Origin: Apoderus coryli
Taxonomy: Eukaryota; Arthropoda; Insecta; Coleoptera; Attelabidae
Assembly (NCBI GenBank): GCA_911728435.2
Contig: OU452205.1
Location: forward strand, 11,662,260 to 11,726,259
Length of the DNA stretch: 64,000 bases
Reading direction: 5' to 3'
This document shows, piece after piece, positions 23,087 to 34,164 of the stretch. Positions within the stretch are counted from its first letter, which is position 1, and each line of letters opens with the position of its first letter. Position numbers and translations under genes: made by a program. The notes under the pieces are model-generated. The model made no database searches and was not told the origin of the DNA. It worked only from the letters and a program-made list of their open reading frames with translations.

Positions 23087-23705
23087 CTACACTGTGTTCA
23101 AGATTTACAATTGATTTCTCTGTCAGTACAACATTGTATTCTGTACGTGGTTTTTTAAATTTAGTTGAAATTTTTGTGCTTTTTGAAGTTATTAAAAAAC
23201 GCCTTTCTCAGATGAGTGTTTTACGCCAAATAAGTGCCAAACTATGGGGATTTTTCTTGAATAATTTTAAATAACAGCTAAGAACACTGAAAACTTGTTT
23301 AAACCATTACCAACTATTTTCTAATTGAAAATGGCTTCATTTTAACAATAAAAAATACAGGGCCGTATTTAAAAAACCAAAGTTGATGATGGTTTTTCAA
23401 AAACGAAACGTTGTAGTGAAAATGTGTATCTTTTTCTCCCCTCAAAAAGTAGCAATGAGGAATTGCTTTAAAATTTTTTTTATATCTGTAAAAATAACGT
23501 CATTAATAAAAACTAAAATCGCAAAAAATTATTTTTTGAAAAATTCTCGAAAACGGCAAAAGTTACTTTACTTTTGAAAACACTATTTAAAAGGAGTTTA
23601 AAATGTACAACTTTTTTCTAATTTAACGGCATTGTAACTCCTACCGTTTCCAAGATTTCAATGCTATCCCATTCTTATCTTGGACAGAGTGTAGAGTCTG
23701 GTAGT
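23087..23705 (-). repeat. Dispersed long repeat family, copy 2
   Basis: Ends are short inverted repeats: TACACTGTGTTCAAGAT at 23087 and, at the right, the reverse complement of CTACACTCTGTCCAAGAT. Part A (23210-23705) is the reverse complement of 10722-11210; part B (23100-23200) is in the same direction as 11285-11385. The copy therefore looks like a long-TIR element whose left arm shrank to its outermost 17 bp. Confidence 0.65.
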
Positions 23706-24205
23706 ATAGGTAGGTACATGGTGTCCCAAAATGAGACGTATATTGAAATTATTTTTTGAAGATAGTCCGTTCTGTCAAGGAGCACTCGGATTATGTGAAC
23801 AAAACATCTCAACTCCACCAAATGCATTTACTGTAACATGTTTCGTCAACTATATATTCATTTCCATCATCAGTGGTGATAGTTTATTTCAGAAAGGTGT
23901 AGAGTAATAAAAAGGGGAATTTCGTGCAGTTTGCCTCAATTTCGTGACAATCATAGGCCTAACTTTGTTTTGTGACCCACCCATCCGGCCACAATAAACA
24001 GTTTTTCCTGAGGTATCCCTTTTCGTGGCCGTTGGTTTAGAATTAGCACAGCTGACAATAATACTCAACTCGGACTCTTAACGTCCGTCGCGTCGGCACC
24101 ATAGATTTAATTTTATTCACGTGTGTTTAGTATACGTATTTCCTGTTAACACAGTATTATAAGATGTTCTAATAATTCTCCACTATCAGTGAGTGAAAGT
24201 AATGT

Positions 24206-24460
24206 ACACGATTGCATAAACCACGATTACTCTAGTTTTACTGGGCAAGAAATTGTGGGAAATAGAAATGAAGACAATAGGGAAGTCCACCGTTTTCAAA
24301 TTATTACGGGAAAGAAAGGAGTCAGGCCAAATCGGACCTCCCAAGAAAATTCCAGGAAGACCAGCAAAAGTCCTTGATGAAGACACCAAATGTGCAATTC
24401 AAAGAAAAGTTCACTCTTTTTATTTTACAAAAGAAATACCCACGAAACGTTTTCAGTAAA
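24206..24460 (+). pseudogene. Transposase-like helix-turn-helix fragment
   Basis: Two overlapping frames give KKLWEIEMKTIGKSTVFKLL, PPKKIPGRPAK and LDEDTKCAIQRKVHSFYF followed by EIPTKR. This arrangement (GKSTV.. helix, proline/arginine linker GRP.K, then RRKVH.F) occurs at the N-terminus of many insect transposase-derived proteins, probably of the IS630/Tc1 type. Only the DNA-binding end is present; no DDE domain follows. Family recognised from memory, so moderate confidence. Confidence 0.5.
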
Positions 24461-24534
24461 AGTGGGTGAAAAATTACAGGATTTTTCGTTAGTAAACATC
24501 GAATTCTATTGATTTAAACAATGAGAATATTTGA

Positions 24535-24850
24535 TTATTATTATTATAACGTTTATTAGAACCAAATAAGTGTTTTACAACAAATTACAACATACATAAT
24601 ATATTACATTTTCATTATCCAACAGATCAGTTGGGACACAGAGATTTTTGATGTTGTTGGACAGCTGTTTGCATGGAAAATGTTGGAGCATGTTTATAAG
24701 AGCTAATTATTGTTCAGCATCCACATAATACCAGATTTAGGGAAACATCCGTGATTATACCAAGGCTCACAATCACTCAGAGATCATTTGTTTATATATC
24801 GCCAAAATTATATAATTTTGCACCATCAGATTCATAACATATAAACTCAT
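24535..24850 (-). repeat. Probable LINE 3' end
   Basis: On the - strand the sequence ends with CTAATAAACG followed by an ATT/AAT microsatellite (24535-24552), the same kind of tail as the LINEs at 11910 and 63430. Upstream a short frame reads LSNNIKNLCVPTDLL, compatible with a LINE C-terminus but not diagnostic. Confidence 0.35.
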
Positions 24851-25889
24851 TTAACTTGTATAAGCCTAAAGTTAAGTATTTCATAAGAGAGACTACTAGT
24901 TTGGGGATTCATCAGGTTATTGATGCAAAGAACATTAAGTTTATCTTACTTAATGTAATGGTGTTATCTGTTTTTGTTCGGAATGTGCTGCTTCTCAATT
25001 ATTATGAAATACCTATATCATATGTAATTATGTATGACATGTTTTAATGTGCGGGAATTAATATAGTTAAGTAATCTTTATTTTGTAAGTATAGATACTT
25101 TGCAAACGTTACTTGCCTACCCACTGCATAAGTTTTGACTTTTATTTGGGTTATATGCAAATTTATTAGCTCTATTTCTCTGATTTATTTTTCTCGGTCA
25201 TTTCTTGACAAACAATAAGTGAAGTAGAGTAACTTGAATCTCTGTCAATTCCAGATGAAATTTTAATTATCAAAACTTATTTTTTTATTGGTACGTTTCG
25301 TGTAAGAGCCAAATGTCAACTTGCGCGTGAACTGGCTCTCCAAAGACGAAGAACTTGATGGAAAATCAATGACTAGATCTGCACCACTGTATCTTAGGGT
25401 TGAACTTATATTTAGGCCCGTACCCGCGATTTACGAAATCATAATATTCTTAAATAATGTCTATGCATCTCACAACCATGTTTCCAAGGTCATTTAAGTA
25501 CAGTTTGGTTACTTTGTTTAATTATTATCAACAGCATCTAGACCTATCCATAGTTGCTCTGAATCAACTGTTCTGGCTGACACGACATTTACTTTCAATC
25601 CAATCATGCTTTATATTCTATTGATTTGTTAATTTCTTATCGCTGCTAAGGCTATTTTGGTTCATGTAATTTATTGTGCTTAGTTTTAAGTTTTGTTTTT
25701 CTGTTGTGTATATTTTGTGTATAATGGATTGAGTAAGAATGGCCTTAGGTTAGACTTTGCCCATTTAAGAATGAGGGCTTTATTATTATTATTAGATCTA
25801 TACTGTCTATGACTAAATACTGGGTCCAGAATAATGATCTCCCACAAATTTAGTCATTAATAAAACCATCATAGTAAATGCAATATACT
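24851..25889. other. Gene-free stretch
   Basis: AT-rich DNA with a short ATT microsatellite at about 25780-25795; no gene recognised. Confidence 0.35.
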
Positions 25890-26470
25890 ATATATTCAAG
25901 AAATAATATTTCCATATGAGCTGTAGCTCCATCCTACTGGAACCACACATGTTGAAGTTCTATAAGTTTCAGATATAATCTTACGGAAACCTCTCTTCAA
26001 TAAAATATGATGCATCAATACATCAAAATATAGCACATGGGCTTCTAAGTTGCTTTTCATGGAGCTGCCGCAGATTTCCTAGTGTTCAGTATAGAAATTT
26101 CCGTTAGTTTAGACAGTGAGATAAGAGAAAATAAGCTTTCCCGTTTCTTGTTAAATCAGCATTTTCTGGGACGTTTTCAAGGATGTCGAGGGAACGTGCC
26201 CTGCTCTTTTGTCCGTCTTGTTCATTAAGTTCTTGTCCGCAAATTGTGTAGGACAGGTCTGTCTGGAACATTCTTCTTACATAATGATGTGACAAACGCA
26301 AGAAGCATGTTTAGCAGATGAACTGGTACCAGATCATCATCATTTTCTTGCAGCTGCGGAATTTTCAGATTTCCGGGAGCATAACTGGGTCTACCGGTTG
26401 ATTTTCTTTTTAGAGCTGAATCTATGGCTCTAAACTTGAGACTGACAACAGTATTGTTTGACAATCTTCA
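25890..26470 (-). pseudogene. Decayed Tc1/mariner-like transposase
   Basis: On the - strand near 25920-25960 the frame reads LIELQHVWFQ, a stop, then DGATAHMEILF. VWFQQDGATAH is the second catalytic block of many Tc1/mariner-type transposases; here the second Gln codon has become TAG. Two ORFs upstream (26104-26301, 26225-26464) contain KRKSTGRPSYAPGNLKI and DLSYTICGQELNEQDG, which I cannot place; they may be the eroded N-terminal half. First and third catalytic blocks were not found. Confidence 0.5.
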
Positions 26471-27387
26471 ACTGGAGCATGTCTAGCTATCACAAAGTGA
26501 GTTCTTAGCGTCGTAATAAGAGACTCGTTATTTTCTATAAATGTTTCGATAATGAATGCAAGATGCACGGCCATTTAACTCATGACGGCTACCAGTTAAT
26601 GCACTAAGCTCTCCTTCTCTTTAGTGATTAGGACACAGTGGCGATCTGATTTTGCCGGATCCGGTATATATATTTATACTTTTGATACCTCCTATGATTT
26701 TTGAATAGATTCCTACAGAAGAATCGGACAGCATATGCACATGATAAGCCCGCAAACATCATTTCTATAAAAAATCTGCTACGTACCTGTTTCAGTACAA
26801 GTTTTGGAAATTTTTACGACACCATGTACAACTTATGTAATTACTATTCCTTAGGAAAGTGTGTAATTACAACTAACGTAATTAAATTATCTTGGTTTAA
26901 CACTAAGTGTTATTTTAACACTTTTGTTTAAATCTCTCCTAGGTAAAATGCTTGTAGAATATTTATTTGTATAGTCATTATAAAATATTTGCAGAGTAAT
27001 TAAAGTTATTTGTTAATTACATTATAAATATTACATTGTGTATTCTGCATGCTTGATTTTCAATAGGTGAATCTGAAATTGTCTATATTACGTAAATGCT
27101 TTAGCTTCTTATAAACAACCTGTCTCTGTCTGTTTAAATATACGAGTAAGTGTGTTACTGAAAATTCAGCTAGGAGACATTAAATCGGATCTAATTATAA
27201 TCTTCTGCTAACTTCTAGAGAAATTATGGTGGAATTATTGTATCAAACAATTTTTTGATCCGAATTTATGTAATTTTCGTCCATTTTGCCGCAAATTTTT
27301 CTAAATTTATTGCGGACAAAATTGCCAGCTTTTCTCAAGCTAATTTAGTTTCAATTAACAGTGCCCCCATATAGATACAGACTGCTA
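26471..27387. other. Gene-free stretch
   Basis: No recognisable coding or repeat content; AT-rich. Confidence 0.35.
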
Positions 27388-28671
27388 CGAGGGTTGCCTT
27401 TTATATTTCGGGATTTGGCAACCCTGGTGTTGCAATCTGGCAACTGACAGCTCTATCGTAAAGTTGGACATTTTTGAGGTTATACGTACTCAGAACGTTT
27501 TGACATATGAGCGCTATTTGTGTTGTTCACAGTAACTTAAAAGATTCATCTCGGCCCAAAAATGGAATTAAATCGTGAACATTTTCGTGTGATTATTTTT
27601 TACAACTTTCGACGTGGATTAACTCAGCAACAGTGCATGGATGAACTTAATTCAATTTTTGGCGATGAAGCAAACTTCATCAAGGACCTGTGTTTATCGA
27701 TGGTATGGTGAATTCAATCGTGGTCGTAGTTCACTCCAAGACGAATTTCGTGAAGGTTGTTCAAAATCACTTGTTGTTCCGAAAACCATTGATGCTGTGC
27801 GCGATCTGATATTAGAAGATCGTCATGTGACGTATCAAGAGATTGAGACAACCTTAGGCATTAGTGGGACCAGCATACATTCAATATTGCATAAACATTT
27901 GACTGTCAAAAAAATTTGTCGCGTTGGATCCCACACAATTTGTCAATCGCTCAAAAAAGCTCGTGTCGATTGGTCGAAAGAAATGCTCAAAAAATACGAT
28001 CCCCGTGCTTCGAAACACGTCTATGACATCGTGACAGGTGATGAATCGTGGATATATGCGTATGAGCCCGAAAGTAAACAGCAGTCGACTGTATGGGTGT
28101 TTCAAGATAAGCCAAATCCAACAAAATTTGTTCGCGCACGAAGCACTTCCAATCAAATGTTCGCCTGTTTTTTTCTGAAAAACTGGACATGTCGCAACCG
28201 TACCACTAGAACAACGCAGAACAGTCAATTCTGAGTGGTACACAACTATTTGTTTGCCAGTTGTCTTCCAAGAAATCAGGAAAACCAACCGCCGAAGATG
28301 GATCACTCTTCACCACGACAATGCGAGCTCTCACACATCGGCTCAAACAACTGCATTTTTGAGCACCCAAAACATCGATTTGATGCGTCATCCGCCGTAT
28401 AGTCCTGACTTGGCACCGAATGACTTTTTTTTATAAAAAACAAACTGAGAGTTCAACGTTTTTCGACACCTGAGGAAGCGGTTGCTGCATTCAGAATGCA
28501 TGTTTTGGAGATACCTCAATCGGAGTGGCAAAAGTGCTTCGACAATTGGTTCAAACGCATGCAAAAGTGTATAGATCTTCTTGGGGAATTTTTTGAAAAA
28601 CAATAAAGTGATTTTCGATTATTAATATTTGTTTTTGTTCTCTAATCCTCAAATATAAAAGGCAACCCTCG
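27388..28671 (+). mobile_element. mariner transposon, copy 1
   Basis: A classic mariner of 1,284 bp: terminal inverted repeats CGAGGGTTGCCTTTTATATT on both ends, flanked by TA (27386-27387 and 28672-28673). The interior is a single broken transposase gene on the + strand. A closely similar copy lies in the opposite orientation at 38272-39567. Confidence 0.93.
27562..28606 (+). pseudogene. mariner transposase, frameshifted
   Basis: Start MELNREHFRVIIFYNF at 27562; a four-base difference from copy 2 near 27676 shifts the frame into YRWYGEFNRGRSSLQDEF, the helix-turn-helix part, which continues open to 28234. The DD34D catalytic acids are visible: TGDESWIYAYEP (about 28035-28070), LHHDNASSHTSAQT (about 28310-28350) and YSPDLAPNDFF (about 28398-28430). 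A single-base change in a T-run near 28175 shifts the frame before GHVATVPLEQ, and the sequence after NDFFL is deleted and shifted before the terminal FEKQ-stop at 28606. Full length for the family (about 345 residues) but inactive. Confidence 0.92.
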
Positions 28672-31553
28672 TATTAGGTATCCCTGTCACAAAATTATTA
28701 TTATTTCTACTTTGTTATGTTGATGGAGACAAATTCTTTTTGTAATTTATGTTTATAGTTGTACTACTAGATATACATAATGAATATAAATTAATATACC
28801 TACCTATTGAAAATACACAATTTTTTGAACTTCATTTTTTGACAATCTTAGATCAATAATGAAACGATAACATTAGCAAAAAATAAAATATTAACATATA
28901 ATCCGAAACAACAGCAGCAGTGCTCCGGAACCATGGGGGCAATGGGGCCCAAGCCCTCATAATGATTTTAATATTGATGTATACTCACACCACGGTCCCA
29001 TAGCAAATATTTTCGTTAAGAACAAATAATTAGGCCTCGGGCTATACCTGAAACCACCTGAGACAATAAATTTCAGAGATTTTTAAAGCTATAATATGAT
29101 TTTTCACAATTCCCATTACGCGTTGCACATCGGAAAGGAATTTTTTGGAACTACGAGGTTACATTTACGGTCCAATATGACACAGCAAAGACTTAACGTT
29201 GTGCTATTTTAAATTTTTTACAAAGAACTTCTTTTTACAGAAGTCAGTAACAGTAGTATAAGTAGGTCTATAGAACTAAAACGGGCTGTAATTAGAGTTT
29301 TTCTAAGACTGTCTTTAAATGCCTTTATTATATGTTCAATCATGATTTGAAAATGAAGTACATTGTAATGCTGTTTTTCACTTACCCGTGCGTAATAATT
29401 TATACGCACGGATAAAATTTCCTGGTAATGACAAAAGTAGCGACAGGCATGAAAAATCACCATAGCAACGCCGAAAATACAAACACCAAATTGACAGTTT
29501 TGGTATTTATCATTAATAATAATTATTATTAAGTATTTCGCTAATTTCAAAACACATAAACAGTGATAGTGAATATAGTTTAGCACCACCTAGTCAATTT
29601 AGTACTTCTAATTTATCGTATTTAGGCTTATACGGTAACAGGGGTAAGTTTCGAAAAACAAATATTTACCTAAAAATTATGATAAATTTATTCAAAAGCA
29701 CTAAAACAGTCGTAGAAAAAGTATAGTGTGAAACTCACATGAAATGACCATTTCCTAGTCGTAGGAAATATATGTCATTTCATGTTCGTTGCACAATATA
29801 CTATTTCTTTTGTTTTGTCATTTTTAGGCATGGTTTTTATTATTTTTTTTTGTATTTATGATAGATTCATTTTTGACATAAACTTTCAAATATATTGAAA
29901 ACGGCTGGACATTTGTATAACATATTATACATGAACTATGTTTAGAACTACAAGTAGAATACAAAAAATATTTAATTTATATATAATCGTATTTAAAATA
30001 TGAAAGTTGAAACCCACTTCCGGTATAACCGGAAGTAATAGATTCTTATAAACATTTTAGCCGAATTGACCCAGTCGACTTATTTTCTCCATAATCGATC
30101 GAAACCCTTCCTGCTGGGACACCCGGTATATATTTTTGATTTTAGGTAAAGTGTTAAATAAATAGTAGATGAAAAATTTCATTAGGTAAAATATTTATTT
30201 TTTTTACTTGGACGTTTCGATCATTTTCTGATCTTGCCCAAAAATGTCTACAAATAAGAAATATTTTAAAATTAGTACAAGGCAATCACATGTCATGTAG
30301 AACTTATTAAGTGAACTTACGTGTATATTGTGAATATTATTCAAAAACATCAAACGAGTAACAACGTAAAGACAATTCAAAATAGATATTACAGTTTCAG
30401 TTCAAAAGTATGTACCTACAGAATCATGTTATTGAATAACACATTTTTGTTTTGTTGTCTAGTTGTGTATAACTAAAATAGGTAATAATAAATCGTTCAT
30501 TTATAGAATGGCAGTATAGAATTTGCTCAAATTTCTTGTATTTATTTTTTTTTCTCGTTTATTATAGTAAAGTAATTTTTGTGTACCCAACCCAACACCA
30601 TTTCCGAAAATTCTCGTTTTCTTTATTAAACTGAAACTTATGTTTGTTAAAAATTTCGTGGTTAGTTAAGGCTGTTTTTTTTATTTGTCCTTAAATTTAG
30701 TTACTTTTTTTAATTTTCAGTGTTTTAGTTTTTAGTGAGCTGAAATATTTGGAAAGTAAGTTATGACCTTGATGACAATCAACCTCTTATTACTAGTGGC
30801 TAGTGGACACCAATCTGTGTAACTAGCTAAGAGTTAGGTTCTGTATAATTGATAGACATAGGTATCTTAAATTTTATTTAATTTACGTCGATTACCTCCA
30901 TGACTAACTTCTGACACTGCCTATAGGTATATGGAATCTTGAATAAATTTAATCAATTTTGAATTACTAATTTCCATGATGTCAATATTGTATCAAACGC
31001 AATAGAACCCTAATTTCTGAATTTAAACTAGAAGGAGTTTGGAAACACAATCGTTACTTGCATTGTGTAAACTTCGAGTTTATATAATTAGTAGTAGTTC
31101 TATAGTAGGCTGTACAGTATAATATACTCGTATATTGTTCCTATATAGATGGTCTTATAATCAAAAGACGAATTAATCTTCATTAAAGTAAGTTAGGTCG
31201 AACCAAACTAATGAACAATTAAAACGGTATAAAGTCTCGAGTTTATAGAAGAGACAAACGAGTTGTACCCATTATAAAAGTAATTAATTTAAGATTTCAA
31301 ATAAAAAATAAATTATTGTACATTTTTGCCAAGGCACGAGTAGCAAAATCGCCATATACCTTTCGAACATAGCGTGAAGAATTCTATCAGTTTTGCGTGG
31401 TATGATTTCGAAATGAGGGTCAAGAATTCGCGGTTTATTCGTGAAAAACTTAGATTTTATGGCCATTGCACATCCCCTCAACGAAATCAGGCGGTTAGTT
31501 TATTGATTTTCTTCCATCTTAATTGTATAAATTTCTTGTCCAAACAATATTAA
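28672..31553. other. Gene-free stretch with small hairpins
   Basis: No genes recognised. A perfect hairpin, CCGTGCGTA with 8-nt loop, lies at 29386-29411, and a longer foldback at 29721-29801 is listed separately. At 30115-30130 GGGACACCCGGTATA resembles a transposon end. The ORF at 29218-29589 (-) spans the first hairpin and has no recognisable domain. Confidence 0.35.
29721..29801. repeat. Foldback repeat
   Basis: GTATAGTGTG at 29721 pairs with CACAATATAC at 29792, and inner arms CATGAAATGACCATTTCCTA pair with TAGGAAATATATGTCATTT around a 4-nt loop (GTCG). One mismatch-containing hairpin of about 80 bp, probably a MITE remnant. Confidence 0.6.
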
Positions 31554-32021
31554 ATAGTGGTGGACTTTTAGGGAATAAGGACTTTGAAAAATGCTAATAG
31601 CTTTTATTCATTCAAGCGACGTTTCGCCATATATTTACTGGCTTCTTCAGGCTCTCTGAATAAGGTTAAAGCTAGAAATTTAATTAAAATCCTCATAATA
31701 CGAGTATAACAGCAATCACTTAAAAATTGTACAAACATAAGACAAAACAAGAAATTAAAACTATTATGGAAGTAACAACACTAGCAAAAATGGGGATGTT
31801 ACTTCCATAATAGTTTTAGTTTCTTCTTTTGTCTTGTGTTTCTCCAATTTTTAAATGTTTGCTGTTATAGTATGAGCATTTCACGTTGCAATTAAATTTC
31901 TAGCTTTAACCTTATTCAGAGAGCCTGAAGAAACCGGTAAATATATGGCGAAACGTCGCTTGAATGAATAAAAGCTATTAGCATTTTTCAAAGTCCTTAT
32001 TCCCTAAGAATCCACCACTAT
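31554..32021. repeat. Large foldback element (468 bp)
   Basis: ATAGTGGTGGACTTTTAGGG at the left is repeated inverted at the right (reverse complement ATAGTGGTGGATTCTTAGGG), and the similarity continues through the whole element to a centre near 31790, so the two arms of about 230 bp make one long hairpin. Each arm carries GGCGAAACGTCGCTTGAATG. The arms differ by scattered point changes and small indels. No ORF. A non-autonomous hairpin element; superfamily unknown. Confidence 0.85.
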
Positions 32022-32093
32022 CTTTCCATCTTGTTGAAAGAAACCAAACATTGTCGGTGTTATTGTTTCTTCTTCTTAGTTCTATGATACTCA

Positions 32094-32248
32094 CTTTTTT
32101 TTATTTGTACAGATAAATTACTAGTAATACACATTATTATTACACAAACTAACATACCCGAATTAAAAAAATTCCGCGACACTAGTGGGGTTTGACCCCA
32201 CATCTCTCGATTGCTTGTCAACTGTTCTACCAATTGAAGTACCGTGAC
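32094..32248 (-). mobile_element. tRNA-derived SINE
   Basis: Read on the - strand, the first 72 nt fold like a tRNA (listed separately at 32177-32248), then a body of about 75 bp unrelated to tRNA is followed by an A-rich tail (about 32096-32104 as T-run on +). This head-body-tail order is that of a tRNA-type SINE. No clear target duplication was found, so the ends are approximate. Confidence 0.6.
32177..32248 (-). ncRNA. tRNA-like head of a SINE (tRNA pseudogene)
   Basis: The T arm is perfect: GTGGG, loop GTCAAAC, CCCAC. The D arm TTCAATTGGTAGAA resembles the A box. An anticodon arm GTTGA-CAAGCAA-TCGAG pairs at four of five positions; the loop would place AGC as anticodon but lacks the universal T33. 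The acceptor pairs at five of seven positions (GTCACGG with TAGTGTC). Missing T33 and mismatches argue against a working tRNA; it fits a polymerase III promoter head. Confidence 0.55.
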
Positions 32249-33682
32249 GTGACTTGCTTCTTATAATGTTTAGTATTATTAATCATCTTCTGTTTGTAGT
32301 TTTTATAGCAGATATAGAGCAAATGTATGTTCTTGCGAATATTTGGGTATATTTTTTTACCAAACAAAAACTAATTCTGCAGCAAATCCATCAAGTGAAT
32401 ACGTTGGATTTCATGTTTACCTTGAAGGATTGGAATATTGAAACACTGGAAGACTATTTTTATATGTTCAAAAATATACAATGTCTAGATTAAAAAAAAA
32501 AAAAATACTATTGAAATTTATTTCCAATTTAAAAATATTTTTATTATTATTTTTATATATTTACATTGTACTAATGACGATTAGGTATGTTTTTACACAT
32601 TCATAATATAAACACTTAGTTTTGAATAATCTATCGTCCTCTTTTGAATTTTCTGATGAGTTATTCGGCGATTTGTTTTGACAGCAATTTTTAATTTGAT
32701 TTAAATCACGAAAAGTATCAGGTTCTTTCAATCATGAATTTCGTACTAACAAAACTTACATTGGGTAATTTTTATTACCTTTCTGAAATAAACTATATAT
32801 AGACTAGAACATAATCGGGATAAAACTAATGTAATATGGCATCTATAAAGGGGGTAAAAAGCGGGCGAAAGTGTCAGGAAAGGAAATATTTTTTAAAGTT
32901 GGTAAGTAATAAAAGTACTGTTTAAGTAGGGAGAGATATCCTCGGAGAAATCTGTTCACGGAGGGCACCAGTTTATTAGTGTGATTCTTTCACCAACAAA
33001 TTCGTTTTTTACCATGCCGTTTTCTTAACTCCCTCGGCTTGTTTCCAGTCTGGTCCGCACTCCTAGCATCCTTAGGTCATAGCGCCCCTAGGTAGTTATT
33101 TTATGCTGCTACAGTCTTTGGAAGTTTTATTTGCAGTTTGCAGGAAAGATGCGTCAATATTTGAAATCTTCATTGCAATTCGACTTAGAACTCCATTACT
33201 ACATTCTTATTAAATTTATAATCTTTTAGAACGGTTTTTCTTTATTTAAATAACGAAAGAATAGCATAGCAAATAAGCTCAACATCTGTTTCATATTTGT
33301 CTGTGAATAAGAAAATAAAATTAAAAAGGGTGTTTTGTGTGTAAATTAAGAACTATACGGTTTCACTTTACTTCAAAGCGGTCCCGTGGGCCATAAATAT
33401 TTCTTTTTACTATTTGACTGATTGTAATTTATACTTTTCAACCAATAAAATATGACACTTCTTTTAGTTTTGCGAAATTACTAAACTTATTTTTGTAGCG
33501 GAAAACTGTCAAAGTGTTTTGTTTTCATTTTTAACTTTCTTTTGATTGACTCACAATTTTAACACAATTATTGTAATTCATTTTCTCCTGCATAGATTTA
33601 ACAAACATATTGCAAAACTTAGTATATTTCAACAACATAGAAACTAATTTTATAATATGTCCATTTTCTATGACTTGAGATA
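32249..33682. other. Gene-free stretch
   Basis: About 32820-33110 is less AT-rich than its surroundings and not obviously repetitive; it could be conserved non-coding DNA. No gene or transposon recognised. Confidence 0.3.
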
Positions 33683-33742
33683 CAGTCGACACTGTTTATA
33701 GTGAAACTCTATATTGTGAAAAATTAACTAATGTTGAATTGA

Positions 33743-34164
33743 CCTTTTTTCCACCAAACATGACCTCCAAATTGCAACCTATGGACCAGTGTATTATAAA
33801 AACATAAAACATCATTACAGAAACAGAATTGTTCACAAAATTGTTAACGCGATTGATAACAACCTTTCAGTCCAAAAATTGTTTACCCTTACATACTGTA
33901 TAACCGAAGTCGTTAAAGTATGGAGTGAAAATGCTTCTCAGAAAACTATGAAAAACTGCTTTTGTAAAGCTAACGTCGACGCAGATTTTTGACTTGAAGA
34001 TTTCTTAGAAATCGACAACGATTTTGGCACAACAGATCTTCCAACTGACCAACACATAAATGTCGATATAAAAAGTATAGATGATCCTGACGAAGAAACT
34101 GAAACCGGGGAGTGTCCTGCTACATTTAGTGAAAATGAAATAAGAAATGCATTTGACATTGTGC
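33743..34164 (+). pseudogene. pogo/Tigger transposase C-terminal fragment
   Basis: The frame opens with PPNMTSKLQPMDQCIIK, the hallmark block around the last catalytic Asp of pogo/Tigger (DDE_1) transposases (LPPN.TS.LQPMDQG), shifts once, then continues HHYRNRIVHKIVNAIDN, VVKVWSENASQKTMKNCF and CKANVDAD. A TGA follows, and an acidic tail (DDPDEETETGE) runs to the LINE junction at about 34164. Glycine after MDQ is Cys here. Inactive by truncation, frameshift and stop. Confidence 0.85.

Noticed and set aside
27881..28306. 141-codon minus-strand ORF
   Set aside because: Antisense shadow of the mariner transposase.
29218..29589. 123-codon minus-strand ORF
   Set aside because: Spans a hairpin repeat, is rich in hydrophobic residues by composition, and has no start context or domain.
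32177..32248. Functional tRNA-Ala(AGC) gene on the minus strand
   Set aside because: T33 is missing and the acceptor stem has two mismatches; the A-rich tail downstream fits a SINE better.
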